DNA of 64,000 bases from Bryobacter sp. (lineage in GTDB: Bacteria; Acidobacteriota; Terriglobia; Bryobacterales; Bryobacteraceae). The notes below the pieces were generated by a model. It saw only the letters and a list, made by a program, of their open reading frames with translations, was not told the DNA's origin and did not search any database. Positions 9,329 to 18,094 of the stretch are shown here, in pieces; within the stretch, counting starts at the first letter, position 1, and each line of letters starts with the position of its first letter. Made by a program: the position numbers and the translations under genes. Location of the stretch: positions 1-64,000 of the forward strand of contig JALHNH010000036.1 of the NCBI GenBank assembly GCA_022843625.1, written 5' to 3'.

Positions 9329-12300
9329 CTAGAAAGATAGCCGAAGGGCGAACTGCACTTGCCGTGGGGTGCCAACGATGCCGGTGATGATGCCGGCGCT
9401 GGGGGAGCCGATGCCCGTGGCCGGCAGATCGAACTGTGCGTGGTTGAAGAGGTTGAAGAACTCGCTGCGGAACTGGAGCTTCCAGGTTTCGGTGATCATG
9501 AAGTTCTTGAACAGGGAGAAGTCGACGTTGGTACGACCGGGTCCGCGGAGTGGGTTGCGGCCACCGTTGCCGTAAGTGAAGACAGCGGGGGCACCCCAGG
9601 CAGCGCCGCTGGCTGCAGTGCCGAAGGAGGTGTCAAACCATTTGGCAATGGTGGGGTTGTCGATCTCGCCGGACTTGTAACGGTCCGGGCGGCTGCCGCC
9701 GGCGTTGGCGACCGGGGCCGCGAGTACGGGAGTGAACGGGAGACCGGTCTGCATCGAAGTGATGAGGTTGGAATCCCAGTTGCCGACGATGTTGTCGAGC
9801 AGCTTGTTGCCGGTGGAGAACTTGCGTCCCTGACCGAAGGGGAGTTCGTAGTTCATCGAGTAGACGAAGCGATGGGCGATGTCATGGCCGGAGGTGCCGC
9901 GGTCGGCATTACGGTTGCGCCAATCCTGAGGAATCGGGCCATTGTCGGCGCCGCCAAACTGGTTGGGGACGTTGTCGATGGAGTGAGCCCAGGTGTAGGC
10001 AGCCAGGAAGCCGATACCGCTTGAGAAGCGGCGCTCGATTGTGGACTGCAGGGAGTGATAAGAGCTGAGGCCGTCAGAGACGTTGTAGTCGAGGTTGACG
10101 ACGCCAGGGGCGCGGGAGAACAGCGGCCGGCGGGGAGCAGGAGCGCCGGGGCCGGGAATTTGCGCATTGAAGTTGTAAGAACTGTCCAGACGGCGGCCCA
10201 TGTTGCCGACATAGCCGATCTTGAAGACGAGGTCCTTGGGGAGCTGCTGCTGGATCTGCAGGTTGTACTGCTGGGCGATGCCGGAACGGAAGTTGGGATC
10301 GACACCGAGGAAGCTGCCCACCGGGTTGGCGACGGCAGATGCAAAGGTGAGATTTGGAATGGGTGGCAGGCCATCGGAAACGCGGCGCGGGTTGGCGACG
10401 AACTGGTTGATATCGATCGTATTGATCGGGCCGAAGGGAAGCTGGCGGTGGCGGCGGAGCATGACGCTCTCGCTGCCGGCCGGATTGTAGAAGATGCCAG
10501 CGCCACCGCGAAGGATGGTACCCGGGCGAAGTTTGAAGGCAAAGCCGAAGCGGGGCGCCCAATTGTTCTTGTCGCCGTTGACGCCGGTTGCAGAGTCAGT
10601 GTTAAAGCCGGAGATCAGGAGCTTGGCCTGGTTTACGTCGTAGTTGGTCCAGCGGTTGGTGACTTCCGTCGACGGGGTATCGTATTCGTAACGCACACCG
10701 AAGTTGACGGTGAGCCGGTCGTTCACACGCCAGTCGTCCTGAACGAAGAAGTTGTATTCCCAAATGCGGATGCCGGGAGCGAAGAGTGTGAAGTCCTGTT
10801 CAATGAAGCTAGCAGTACCCAGCAGCATTGCCGCCATGCCGTCGCCGGTGGCGCCGGGATTGTTGGGATTGTCGGTGAAAGTGCGGGTGAAGTTGAAGCG
10901 GCCATTGCCACGGTTGGTCTGATACTGGGTGACCTGACGGCGGCGCATGTCGGTACCGAACTTGAGGGTGTGGCGGCCACGGAGGTTGGTGAAGTTCACG
11001 CCCGGGTGGTAGGTGTTCTCAATACGGATGATGGGCAGCGAGCGGGTCTGGCCGATACCGGTGAATCCCAGGATGTTGAAGATCGGGATGCCGTCGGAGT
11101 TGGGGCCCTGGTTGGAACCCTTGACGCCGAGTTTTTCGCCGAGCTGCGCACCGGGGGCTGCGCCTTCCTGCAGGAAGTTGAGAGCAAAGCGATTGAAGCC
11201 CATGCGCGCTTCCATGATGAAGGTGGGGGTGATGGTGCGGACCCAGTTGAGGACCGAGTGGTAGGTGTGGAGGTCAGAGGAGCCGGCGAAGGTGGCTTCA
11301 TCGCCGAGGCTTACCGGTTCGCTGATGCCGGCCAGCGTGACAGGGGCGAAGGTGGAGGGGCGGGTGCTGACCGTATCCTGGCGCGAGTAGCGACCGAAGA
11401 CGGTGTTGCGCTCGTTCCAGTTCCAGTCCATCTTGAGATCGCCCTGATCCCAGACCTGTTTGTCGCCGGGGTTGGTGATGTGATTGTTGACGATGCCGGG
11501 GCGCTGAGGCAGCGGATAGGCGGCGATCATCTTGGCCATGATGGGATCGAAGCGGTTGGCCGGGATGGTGCGGTTTGGGAAAGCCGTGCGACTAAAGCCG
11601 GAGGGGGCAGTGGGATCGGCACGGAGAGTGGCGGGATCGAAAATGTCGCGCAGTTCGCTGAAGTTGCCCTGACGCATGAGCGCGGTGGGAACTGTGTTGA
11701 CAAAGGTGCGCTGCTGGCTGCGGCGGTAGCCTTCGTAGTTGCCGAAGAAGAACAACTTGTTCTTGATGATCGGGCCACCAAGGGAGGCGCCGAACTGGTT
11801 CTGGCGGAGGGTGGGTCTGACGGCGGAGAAGAAGTTGCGCGCGTCGGTCTTTTCGTTGCGGAGGAAGTCGTAAGCGCTGCCGTGGAACTGGTTGGAGCCG
11901 GACTTGGTGATCACGTTGACGGTGGCGCCTGAGTTGCGGCCCTGATCGGCGGTGAAGAGGTTGGTCTGGATCTTGAACTCGCGTACTGCCTCGACGGAGG
12001 GGCGCAGCACGATGGAGAGGGTGAGGCGTTCGTTGTTGTCGATGCCGTCCCAGAGGAAGTTGTTGGAGCCTTCGCGGTTGCCGTTAGCGAAGATTTCGCT
12101 GCCAGGGCGGAGATCGTCTGGACGGGTGCCGGACATGATTGTGCCACGGCTGCCGAAGCCCACCCCGGTGACGCCCGGGCCAAGCGTTGCGAGTTGTACA
12201 AAGTTGCGGCCGTTGAGCGGGAGTTCTGCCACCTGGCGCTGTTCCACTACCTGACCAATCGACGAGGTGTCGCTTTCGATCAACGGGTTCGATGCTCGAA

Positions 12301-12634
12301 CTTCCACTGATTCTGATACATTGCCGACTTCAAGTTGGAAATCGAAGCGGGCAGTCTGGTTGACTTCAAGGGTGATGTCCTGAAACACGGGCTTGAAGCC
12401 GGACTTACTGGCTGTTACTTTGTAACGGCCGGGCTGGAGGAAGGGAATCGTGAAGATTCCACTTTCTTCTGTAATGACTTCTTTTAGGGCTTGGGTTTCA
12501 AGGTTCTGAATGGTGACTTTCGCTGCTGCAACGGCGGCAGAAGATTTGTCAGTGATAGAGCCTGTGATGGAAGAAGAGGTTTGTGACCACACTAGAGTGG
12601 TCAAAGTGAGCGCAAAAATAGCGAGACGCAACAT
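9329..12634 (-). CDS. TonB-dependent receptor, Oar-like, with carboxypeptidase-regulatory-like N-domain
   Basis: A 1101-residue outer-membrane protein. After signal MLRLAIFALTLTTLVWSQ comes a carboxypeptidase-regulatory-like beta-sandwich (about 20-110; SITGSITDKSSAAVAAAKV, PGRYKVTASKSGF). Next are a plug domain (QVAELPLNGRNFVQLATL; VKEFKIQTN-like segment; VITKSGSNQFHGSAYDFLRN) and a long beta-barrel ending LRLSF, a terminal aromatic as expected for outer-membrane insertion. Receptors of this type are strongly expanded in Acidobacteriota and import large carbohydrate- or peptide-derived ligands with TonB energy. The substrate is unknown. ATG 12634 is chosen because AAGGAGG lies 9-15 bases upstream. 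A stem-loop terminator follows the gene. No dedicated TonB/ExbBD genes are nearby. Confidence 0.93.
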   Translation of the reverse strand: MLRLAIFALTLTTLVWSQTSSSITGSITDKSSAAVAAAKVTIQNLETQALKEVITEESGIFTIPFLQPGRYKVTASKSGFKPVFQDITLEVNQTARFDFQLEVGNVSESVEVRASNPLIESDTSSIGQVVEQRQVAELPLNGRNFVQLATLGPGVTGVGFGSRGTIMSGTRPDDLRPGSEIFANGNREGSNNFLWDGIDNNERLTLSIVLRPSVEAVREFKIQTNLFTADQGRNSGATVNVITKSGSNQFHGSAYDFLRNEKTDARNFFSAVRPTLRQNQFGASLGGPIIKNKLFFFGNYEGYRRSQQRTFVNTVPTALMRQGNFSELRDIFDPATLRADPTAPSGFSRTAFPNRTIPANRFDPIMAKMIAAYPLPQRPGIVNNHITNPGDKQVWDQGDLKMDWNWNERNTVFGRYSRQDTVSTRPSTFAPVTLAGISEPVSLGDEATFAGSSDLHTYHSVLNWVRTITPTFIMEARMGFNRFALNFLQEGAAPGAQLGEKLGVKGSNQGPNSDGIPIFNILGFTGIGQTRSLPIIRIENTYHPGVNFTNLRGRHTLKFGTDMRRRQVTQYQTNRGNGRFNFTRTFTDNPNNPGATGDGMAAMLLGTASFIEQDFTLFAPGIRIWEYNFFVQDDWRVNDRLTVNFGVRYEYDTPSTEVTNRWTNYDVNQAKLLISGFNTDSATGVNGDKNNWAPRFGFAFKLRPGTILRGGAGIFYNPAGSESVMLRRHRQLPFGPINTIDINQFVANPRRVSDGLPPIPNLTFASAVANPVGSFLGVDPNFRSGIAQQYNLQIQQQLPKDLVFKIGYVGNMGRRLDSSYNFNAQIPGPGAPAPRRPLFSRAPGVVNLDYNVSDGLSSYHSLQSTIERRFSSGIGFLAAYTWAHSIDNVPNQFGGADNGPIPQDWRNRNADRGTSGHDIAHRFVYSMNYELPFGQGRKFSTGNKLLDNIVGNWDSNLITSMQTGLPFTPVLAAPVANAGGSRPDRYKSGEIDNPTIAKWFDTSFGTAASGAAWGAPAVFTYGNGGRNPLRGPGRTNVDFSLFKNFMITETWKLQFRSEFFNLFNHAQFDLPATGIGSPSAGIITGIVGTPRQVQFALRLSF

Positions 12635-12877
12635 AAGTCGATAATCCTCCTTGGGATTCTGTGACGATTGCATTACTGGATGCAAGTGCCGTTATTCTAT
12701 CGCCTTGTGGAGTCCTTGTCGAATCGTTTGGAGAAGTTTTCTTAAGCTGCACAGCTTTTAGCCATTTTGAGCCGCATCAATGTGATCGCAACAAGCTCAA
12801 AGACTCGTTTCAGGAACAATTTTCAATCACTTCTATGGCACCCCACAACCTCCTTCTGGGAGCTATATCCTAGTAGT

Positions 12878-13216
12878 ATGAATTACGATGGGCGGGTGTT
12901 CCGGTCTCTGAAAAATACGTCAAATGGAGAAGTGAACGCAGAAACCCGATTTGTCTATCGACAAAAAGATGCAGTGCTTGAGGCTTCCTATTCCGGCGGC
13001 GGCATCAAGTGTGGGCAGATGGTTGGCTTGGTATTTGAGGATGGCCGATTGGAGTTTCTCTACCAGCATCTAACCGACGATCTGAAATTGCGCAGCGGTC
13101 GATGTGAGTCACGGCCGGAGTTGCTCGAAGACGGCCGCGTTCGGCTGCATGAGACATGGCGTTGGTCTAACGGGGATTTAAGCGCGGGGCACTCTGTGGT
13201 GGAAGAGGTACCTTAG
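12878..13216 (+). CDS. Small conserved protein annotated as N-acetylglutamate synthase-like
   Basis: 112 residues starting MNYDGRVFRSLKNTSNGEV. The sequence follows a compact bacterial family with the pattern NGEV.AET.F.Y.Q, YSGGGI..G..VG, DGRL...YQH, GRC.S.PE.L.DGR.RL.E.W.W..GD.S.G.S..EE. Databases often label this family N-acetylglutamate synthase, but it lacks an acetyltransferase fold motif and that name is doubtful. It is probably a small beta-barrel or beta-sheet protein of unknown role. ATG 12878 fits the family N-terminus. Its last 4 bp overlap the convergent HhH protein. Confidence 0.72.
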   Translation: MNYDGRVFRSLKNTSNGEVNAETRFVYRQKDAVLEASYSGGGIKCGQMVGLVFEDGRLEFLYQHLTDDLKLRSGRCESRPELLEDGRVRLHETWRWSNGDLSAGHSVVEEVP

Positions 13217-13665
13217 AAGATAATTTGGGTCTTCTTCGATTCCACTTTTTCAGGGTCGATGCCGGGCGCTTTTTTAAGATCAGCGAAGGTTTTGATCTTG
13301 CCAACCTTTTCGCGATGCGCAAGAAATGCCGCAGCCTGTGAGCGCTTCATCGTCAGCCGGCTCTCCAGTTCAACTGCCGTAGCCGTATTCACATTCAAAG
13401 GCGTGAGCGCGTCCGCAGGGTAGTGCTTTGCCAGGTAGTCGGCAACGATAGCGAGGTCCGATTCTGCAGACCGCATCCCGAAGCCAACCATCTTGGCGAT
13501 TGTGTTGTTCCAACCATTCAGATCCTGACGCAGCGAAATCGAGCGTTCGATTTCATGGCAGGTTTTGCAATTCTTGTCGGTTTCCTTCATGCCCGGGCCT
13601 TCAGCCAGTTGAGCAGACAGGGAGATTGTGAGAGATGCAAAAAGGATCGCGAGACGCATATTCAT
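13213..13665 (-). CDS. Secreted heme-c and helix-hairpin-helix protein
   Basis: 150 residues: signal peptide MNMRLAILFASLTISLSAQ, then a heme-c attachment motif CKTCH (about residues 33-37) in a small cytochrome-like region resembling the heme domain of quinohemoprotein amine dehydrogenases. From residue 93 on comes a ComEA-like helix-hairpin-helix segment (LNVNTATAVELESRL ... FLAHREKVGKIKTFADLKKAPGI). Only 7 bp separate it from the PQQ-like propeller gene upstream, so the two are almost certainly co-transcribed. A periplasmic electron-transfer role for the propeller protein is a reasonable inference. What the HhH part binds is unknown. Confidence 0.8.
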   Translation of the reverse strand: MNMRLAILFASLTISLSAQLAEGPGMKETDKNCKTCHEIERSISLRQDLNGWNNTIAKMVGFGMRSAESDLAIVADYLAKHYPADALTPLNVNTATAVELESRLTMKRSQAAAFLAHREKVGKIKTFADLKKAPGIDPEKVESKKTQIIF

Positions 13666-13672
13666 ATTCTAT

Positions 13673-15196
13673 CTAGTGCTCCATGTAGAAGCCGAAGGCG
13701 TATTGCGTGCCATCGACGGTGCTGACGTAGACGCGGCCACCGCCAGCAGCAAGACCGCCGGTGGTGATGTAAGAACCAAGTGTGTTGCCACTATTCCAGA
13801 GTTCCTTGCCCGTCATGCCTTCCATAGCGTAAAGGACGGCCTTGGCTCCCTTCGCGTTACCAGCAGAGGCAGCGAAGACAACGCCATTGACGATGGTAGG
13901 CGTGACGGGAGCAATGAATTCCTTTGAGGTCCAGCCTGGCTGTAGCGCATTGTTCACAAGCTTGAGCGCCGTCACGTTCGTGCCGGTTGGTACAAGAATC
14001 CAGCGAGTCTTCTCTTCGTCTTCCCACGAAGCAAGCGAACCAACTGCATATGAAGGCTTGGCCACCACACCGCTGGTGGTGACGGCGGTCATCGTAGCGG
14101 CGTCCACAACATGAATCTTTCCATCGGCAGTAGAAGCGGCGATGTAGTTCTTGCCCTTGGCATCAAACACTACCGGGGACGAAACAAAGTCCGAGCCACC
14201 AGCATTGTATGCGGCGCGCTGTTCCAGCTTGCCTTCAGAAAGAGCGACAAGCTGCGAACCGCTGGCAACGTAAATCTCGCCTTCCGGCCCAACCGCAAAG
14301 GCGGTCGTACCTTCGATGTTTTTGCCAGTAGCCTTCCACTTCGAAACCGTCTTCGATTCCAGGTTGATCGCCCACATGCCGTTATCCACCCCGTTGCAAT
14401 TGTTCACAGTGGCAACATAGGCGACGCCATCAAACACAGTCAGGCCGAGAGCATGAGCCCCTGCCGGCACAAACTGTAGCGGCAGCTTGGGCTCTTCACC
14501 ATTCGAAACATACATCTGGTGCAGCATGCCATCGCCAGTGATGGCGTTTACATACAGCGGGGTGCGCCCGAAGGGATTGGGCGGGGTTGCGACGCGGCGG
14601 GGTGCTGCGCCGGGTGCGGGTGCAGGAGGCGCCGGCGGTGCTGGCCGCGGAGCCATCCGCTGCTTCAAAATCACAGAGCCTTCAAAGGGTTCACCAACGC
14701 CCGATCGTGCCGGGTTCGCACGGCCAGCCCCACGATTGATCGAAGCCGGGTAAGGTACCTGCGTGGGTCGGGTAATCGTTGAAGTCATCCCGCCAGGGCA
14801 AGCAGGCGTGCCCGGTTTTGCCATCGATGTGCCAGCGCCATTCTGCCATTCCAGGCGCGCAAGATCCGTATCGATGCCAATCGTCGTGTCGCCAGAGCCA
14901 CCAAAAAATCCGAGAGTTCGAAAGCCGCGATAGCTGATGTAGAAGTCGAGCAGTGCCGGTGCGGTCAGGGCTTGTTGCTGGCGTGTCACGTTCTTGGGCT
15001 TCATCTTCCACTGCAATTCAAAGCCGGGCTTGCGCATCGTCTGCTCGGAGATCTTGCCATCAAAGCGCAACCAGTAAGACCGCTGTACGTCGTTGCCGAC
15101 TGTCATCCAGTCATTACCGCCGCGTTGGGCCAGGCTTACGCCCAGCGCCAGAGTGGCGCAAGTGGCGATTCGAAATGGGCGTGGGAAACTGAGCAT
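13673..15196 (-). CDS. Exported PQQ-like beta-propeller protein
   Basis: A 507-residue protein with signal peptide (MLSFPRPFRIATCATLALGVSLAQ) and repeated propeller blades containing YAMEGMTGKELWNSG, VAYVATVNNC and GRVYVSTVDGTQYAFG, typical of PQQ-dependent alcohol dehydrogenase or BamB-like repeats. A Pro/Ala-rich linker (about residues 190-210, PRPAPPAPPAPAPGAAPRR) splits the protein. ATG 15196 is preceded by AGGAG at 7 bases. It heads a two-gene operon with the heme/HhH protein and is divergent from a second propeller gene at 15312. Whether it really binds PQQ, or is a structural propeller, cannot be told here. No dehydrogenase Asp/Glu-Ca site was identified with confidence. Confidence 0.82.
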   Translation of the reverse strand: MLSFPRPFRIATCATLALGVSLAQRGGNDWMTVGNDVQRSYWLRFDGKISEQTMRKPGFELQWKMKPKNVTRQQQALTAPALLDFYISYRGFRTLGFFGGSGDTTIGIDTDLARLEWQNGAGTSMAKPGTPACPGGMTSTITRPTQVPYPASINRGAGRANPARSGVGEPFEGSVILKQRMAPRPAPPAPPAPAPGAAPRRVATPPNPFGRTPLYVNAITGDGMLHQMYVSNGEEPKLPLQFVPAGAHALGLTVFDGVAYVATVNNCNGVDNGMWAINLESKTVSKWKATGKNIEGTTAFAVGPEGEIYVASGSQLVALSEGKLEQRAAYNAGGSDFVSSPVVFDAKGKNYIAASTADGKIHVVDAATMTAVTTSGVVAKPSYAVGSLASWEDEEKTRWILVPTGTNVTALKLVNNALQPGWTSKEFIAPVTPTIVNGVVFAASAGNAKGAKAVLYAMEGMTGKELWNSGNTLGSYITTGGLAAGGGRVYVSTVDGTQYAFGFYMEH

Positions 15197-15311
15197 CAAA
15201 AAACTCCTCAAGACGTGAACACTGCATCAAAATCATATACCGAAAGTCTCTTGTTTAGGGTACTGATGCGAGTGGTCTTTGGTATATATTGGTCGGTTCA
15301 CAGGAAGAATT

Positions 15312-16853
15312 ATGAAGATCGCATTGTTATTTCTCATGAGCTTGGGTTTAGGCGCATTCCAGGCCAGCTGGCTGACCGATGGTGGCGACCCGCAACGGAA
15401 CAACTGGCAGAAAGACGAAAAGCTGCTCAGTGTCTCTACCGTCAAAGACATTCAGCTGCTCTGGCGAATCAAGCTCGAAAATGAGACTCGGGCAATGCAC
15501 AACCTTCTTCCGCCATTGGTCATTGGAAGTGTTGATACGCCCAGTGGCAAAAAGCAGTTGGCCATTCAAGCCGGCGTCTCCGATCACGTCTACGCAATTG
15601 ATACAGCCACCGGCAAGGTCTTCTGGCATACGCAGTTTGAGAACACATTCAAGGAAGCGATCGGAACCCGTCCTTCTGTGTTGTGCCCAGGTGGCATGAC
15701 GGCCAACGTCACCATCGGCCCGGCTGGCCCTGGCAAGTACACAATCTACGCTGCTTCCTGGGATGGCCGCCTGCACCAGTTAAATGCAGCCGACGGCAAA
15801 CACATCACCCAGCCGAACAAGTTCATGCCTCCCAACGGCAAGCCCTATGCGATGAATCTCTGGAAGAATGTCATCTACACACACTCCGCACAGGGCTGCG
15901 GTGGTAACCCGAACATTGCTTATTCCTATGATTTGGCAACTAACAAGGTAGGCAGCTGGGGGCCTGCAGGCGGTGGTATGTGGGGGCGCTCCGGGCCGGC
16001 AATTTCGGCAGTGCACGACACCATGTACACCGGTACCGGCGATGGCCGCTGGGACCCCGAAAACGGCGTCTACGGCAACGGCATGATTGGCGTTCGTCAG
16101 AACAAAACCACCAAGTCTTTGGAACTGGTCGACTACTATGGGCCTTCCAACGCCGAGTGGCTCGTCAAGCGCGACCTCGACATGCAGGTCACGCCCACCA
16201 TCTTTAGCTACAAGGGCCGCGAATACATGGTGGATGCGAGCAAGGAATGCCGCCTCTACTTCATGGATACCGAATCGATTGGCGGCGACGACCATCGCAC
16301 TCCGCTTGAGCGCACACCGCTCATCTGCAACGAGATGGTAGACTTCGCCGAAGCAGGCATCTGGGGGTCACTCACAAGCTGGGAAGACCCGAAAGGCCAG
16401 CGCTGGGTACTCACTCCCTTCTGGGGCCCCAAGCATTCCAAGTACAAGGCACCCATCGAAAACGGCTTGGTCAAGAAGGGCGCAATCGCCGCATTCAAAG
16501 TCGTCGATGGCAAGAACGGTAAGCCAACCCTGCAGCCCGCCTGGATCTCCCGCGACATGGATCAGGCCGAGCCACCGGTAATTGCCAACGGCGTCGTCTT
16601 TGCTTATGGCAGTGGTGAGAACACCGCCCAGGCCTTCCCCGATGTGGGTCTCGACTTCCGCCTCGAGCGCCGTGCCGCCAAGTCCACTCACGCTGTTCTC
16701 TATGCGCTCGACGCACAAACCGGCAAAGAACTCTGGAACTCCGGCAAGCAGATTCCGATGTGGAATCACTGGAGCGGCATTGCCGTTGCAGACGGCAAGA
16801 TCTACATCAACACGTTTGATGGCGAGTTGTTCTGCTTCGGGCTCAAGAAGTAG
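15312..16853 (+). CDS. Exported PQQ-like beta-propeller protein (second copy)
   Basis: 513 residues with signal MKIALLFLMSLGLGAFQAS, then WLTDGGDPQRNNWQKDE, a typical opening of PQQ-binding-like propellers. Blades include YAIDTATGKVFWHTQFEN, YAASWDGRLHQLNAADG and YALDAQTGKELWNSG. It is related in type, but not closely in sequence, to the divergent propeller at 13673-15196. ATG 15312 has AGGAAG 6-11 bases upstream. Two bases separate it from the SGNH-like gene downstream, so the pair is an operon. The role is unknown; location is probably periplasmic. Confidence 0.84.
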   Translation: MKIALLFLMSLGLGAFQASWLTDGGDPQRNNWQKDEKLLSVSTVKDIQLLWRIKLENETRAMHNLLPPLVIGSVDTPSGKKQLAIQAGVSDHVYAIDTATGKVFWHTQFENTFKEAIGTRPSVLCPGGMTANVTIGPAGPGKYTIYAASWDGRLHQLNAADGKHITQPNKFMPPNGKPYAMNLWKNVIYTHSAQGCGGNPNIAYSYDLATNKVGSWGPAGGGMWGRSGPAISAVHDTMYTGTGDGRWDPENGVYGNGMIGVRQNKTTKSLELVDYYGPSNAEWLVKRDLDMQVTPTIFSYKGREYMVDASKECRLYFMDTESIGGDDHRTPLERTPLICNEMVDFAEAGIWGSLTSWEDPKGQRWVLTPFWGPKHSKYKAPIENGLVKKGAIAAFKVVDGKNGKPTLQPAWISRDMDQAEPPVIANGVVFAYGSGENTAQAFPDVGLDFRLERRAAKSTHAVLYALDAQTGKELWNSGKQIPMWNHWSGIAVADGKIYINTFDGELFCFGLKK

Positions 16854-16855
16854 TT

Positions 16856-17566
16856 ATGCGGTTGTTGTTGATTGCCGGCTTGCTTGTTCTGCCTCTGATG
16901 GGGCAGACTCTAGCGGAGCTGGAAGCCGAGAACACGCGTTACTTGCGGTTGCTCAGCGATTGGGGGCAGCTGGTCAAATACGGCAGCGACAACGCGGAGT
17001 TGCGTGCGCCCAAAGAAGGCGAGACACGAGTCGTTTTCTTTGGAGACGACATTTTTGAGAAGTGGGAGAACTTCTTCCCCGGCAAGCCTTCGTATCTCAA
17101 TCGGGGCATAGCAACGCAGGCGACTCCCCAGATGCTGGTTCGCTTCCGTCAGGATGTGATTGCACTCAAGCCCAAGGTAGTCGTCATTTTGGGTGGAGCC
17201 AATGATTTTGCGGGCTTCGCCGGGCCTGCAACTGAAGGTACGATTACCGAGAATTTCGAGACGATGGTGGAGTTAGCGAAACTGCACAACATCAAAGTTG
17301 TTCTGGCGTCTGTAACTCCGATTTGTGACTGCTTCGCGCTACTGAGCGCAAGGCGTCCTCCTGGGCGCATCCTTGGTTTGAATGGGTGGCTGAAGGGCTT
17401 TGCGCGGCGGTCTGGTTCTGTTTATGCCGATCTCTACTCAGTGCTCGGACAGGGCCGCAATATGAAACAAGAGCTCACCGTAGATGGCTTGATTCCCAAT
17501 GCGGCCGGGTATGCGCTGATGGCACCAGTGCTGGAAAAGGCCATCGCCGAAGCACTGGCCAAGTGA
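16856..17566 (+). CDS. SGNH/GDSL-fold protein lacking the catalytic Ser and His (predicted pseudoenzyme)
   Basis: 236 residues with signal peptide MRLLLIAGLLVLPLMG. The fold markers of the SGNH hydrolases are all recognisable: block I FFGDD (61-65), block II NRGI (82-85), block III GGAND (113-117), block V DGLIPN (210-215). However, block I has Asp65 where the nucleophilic Ser belongs (GDS), and block V has Ile213 where the catalytic His belongs (DGLHPN). Ser and His are both gone while the oxyanion-hole Asn of GxND remains. The reading frame is intact and the gene follows the propeller gene by 2 bp, so this is not obvious decay. I infer a binding or structural role rather than esterase activity. 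Confidence 0.82.
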   Translation: MRLLLIAGLLVLPLMGQTLAELEAENTRYLRLLSDWGQLVKYGSDNAELRAPKEGETRVVFFGDDIFEKWENFFPGKPSYLNRGIATQATPQMLVRFRQDVIALKPKVVVILGGANDFAGFAGPATEGTITENFETMVELAKLHNIKVVLASVTPICDCFALLSARRPPGRILGLNGWLKGFARRSGSVYADLYSVLGQGRNMKQELTVDGLIPNAAGYALMAPVLEKAIAEALAK

Positions 17567-17576
17567 TTTCTCAGGA

Positions 17577-18068
17577 TCAGCCGTCTATGCCGGCCCAAAG
17601 GTTCATAGTGCCGAGCTCTTCGCGGCCGCAAGCCTTCAGGTAACAAAAAAGCTGCGTGCGGTACGCAGCATGTCCACACACCAGGAAGTTGATCATGTGA
17701 ACTGCGCGGCTGGCTTTCGATCCGAACATTTCTACTTCAGCGCAAAGCTCTGCCTCTGAAACGGCTTCAATGCTTGAGGCGTAAAAGGCAGACTGGCTGG
17801 CGAGGTCGGCCACAACTGCTGCAAAGTCGAGCGTCGCAGACTTCGCATCAGCTGCGTTCCATTGGTCCACCAGAAAGCTTCCTCCAACAATAGAAGGCAG
17901 TAGCACAGGGCCCATCACCGTAAGGTAGCGGAGCAACTCGATGGTGCTGCGCTGCTTGGGCGTCGGGCGGTACTCGAGCATGGAGGGCTCGATCTTGCTG
18001 CACAGGTGGTTGAGAATGTGGATCTCTTTTTGGAGAACCGAAATGAGTTCTGTTTTGGTCAGAAGCAT
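17577..18068 (-). CDS. DinB-superfamily-like protein
   Basis: 163 residues, no signal, predicted to be mainly helical. The arrangement LLTKTELISVLQKEIHILNHLCSKI ... GHAAYRTQLFCYLKACG resembles the four-helix DinB/YfiT family of metal-dependent, often thiol-dependent enzymes. The final helix GHAAYRTQLF matches the usual GH..YHR.QL position. Only one clear metal-ligand-like His (in CGHAAYRTQ) stands out, so metal binding is uncertain. It converges on the SGNH-like gene with 10 bp between and lies downstream of the wHTH-TolB regulator, transcribed the same way with 26 bp between. Confidence 0.62.
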   Translation of the reverse strand: MLLTKTELISVLQKEIHILNHLCSKIEPSMLEYRPTPKQRSTIELLRYLTVMGPVLLPSIVGGSFLVDQWNAADAKSATLDFAAVVADLASQSAFYASSIEAVSEAELCAEVEMFGSKASRAVHMINFLVCGHAAYRTQLFCYLKACGREELGTMNLWAGIDG

Positions 18069-18094
18069 GTTTGTAAAGCAAGTTTAGCTTAGTG

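Noticed and set aside
10055..11932. Long plus-strand open frame (625 codons) opposite the TonB-dependent receptor
   Set aside because: It is antisense to a clear receptor gene, rich in Val/Gly/Ala/Glu as expected from reading the opposite strand of a G-rich gene, and has no recognisable domain.
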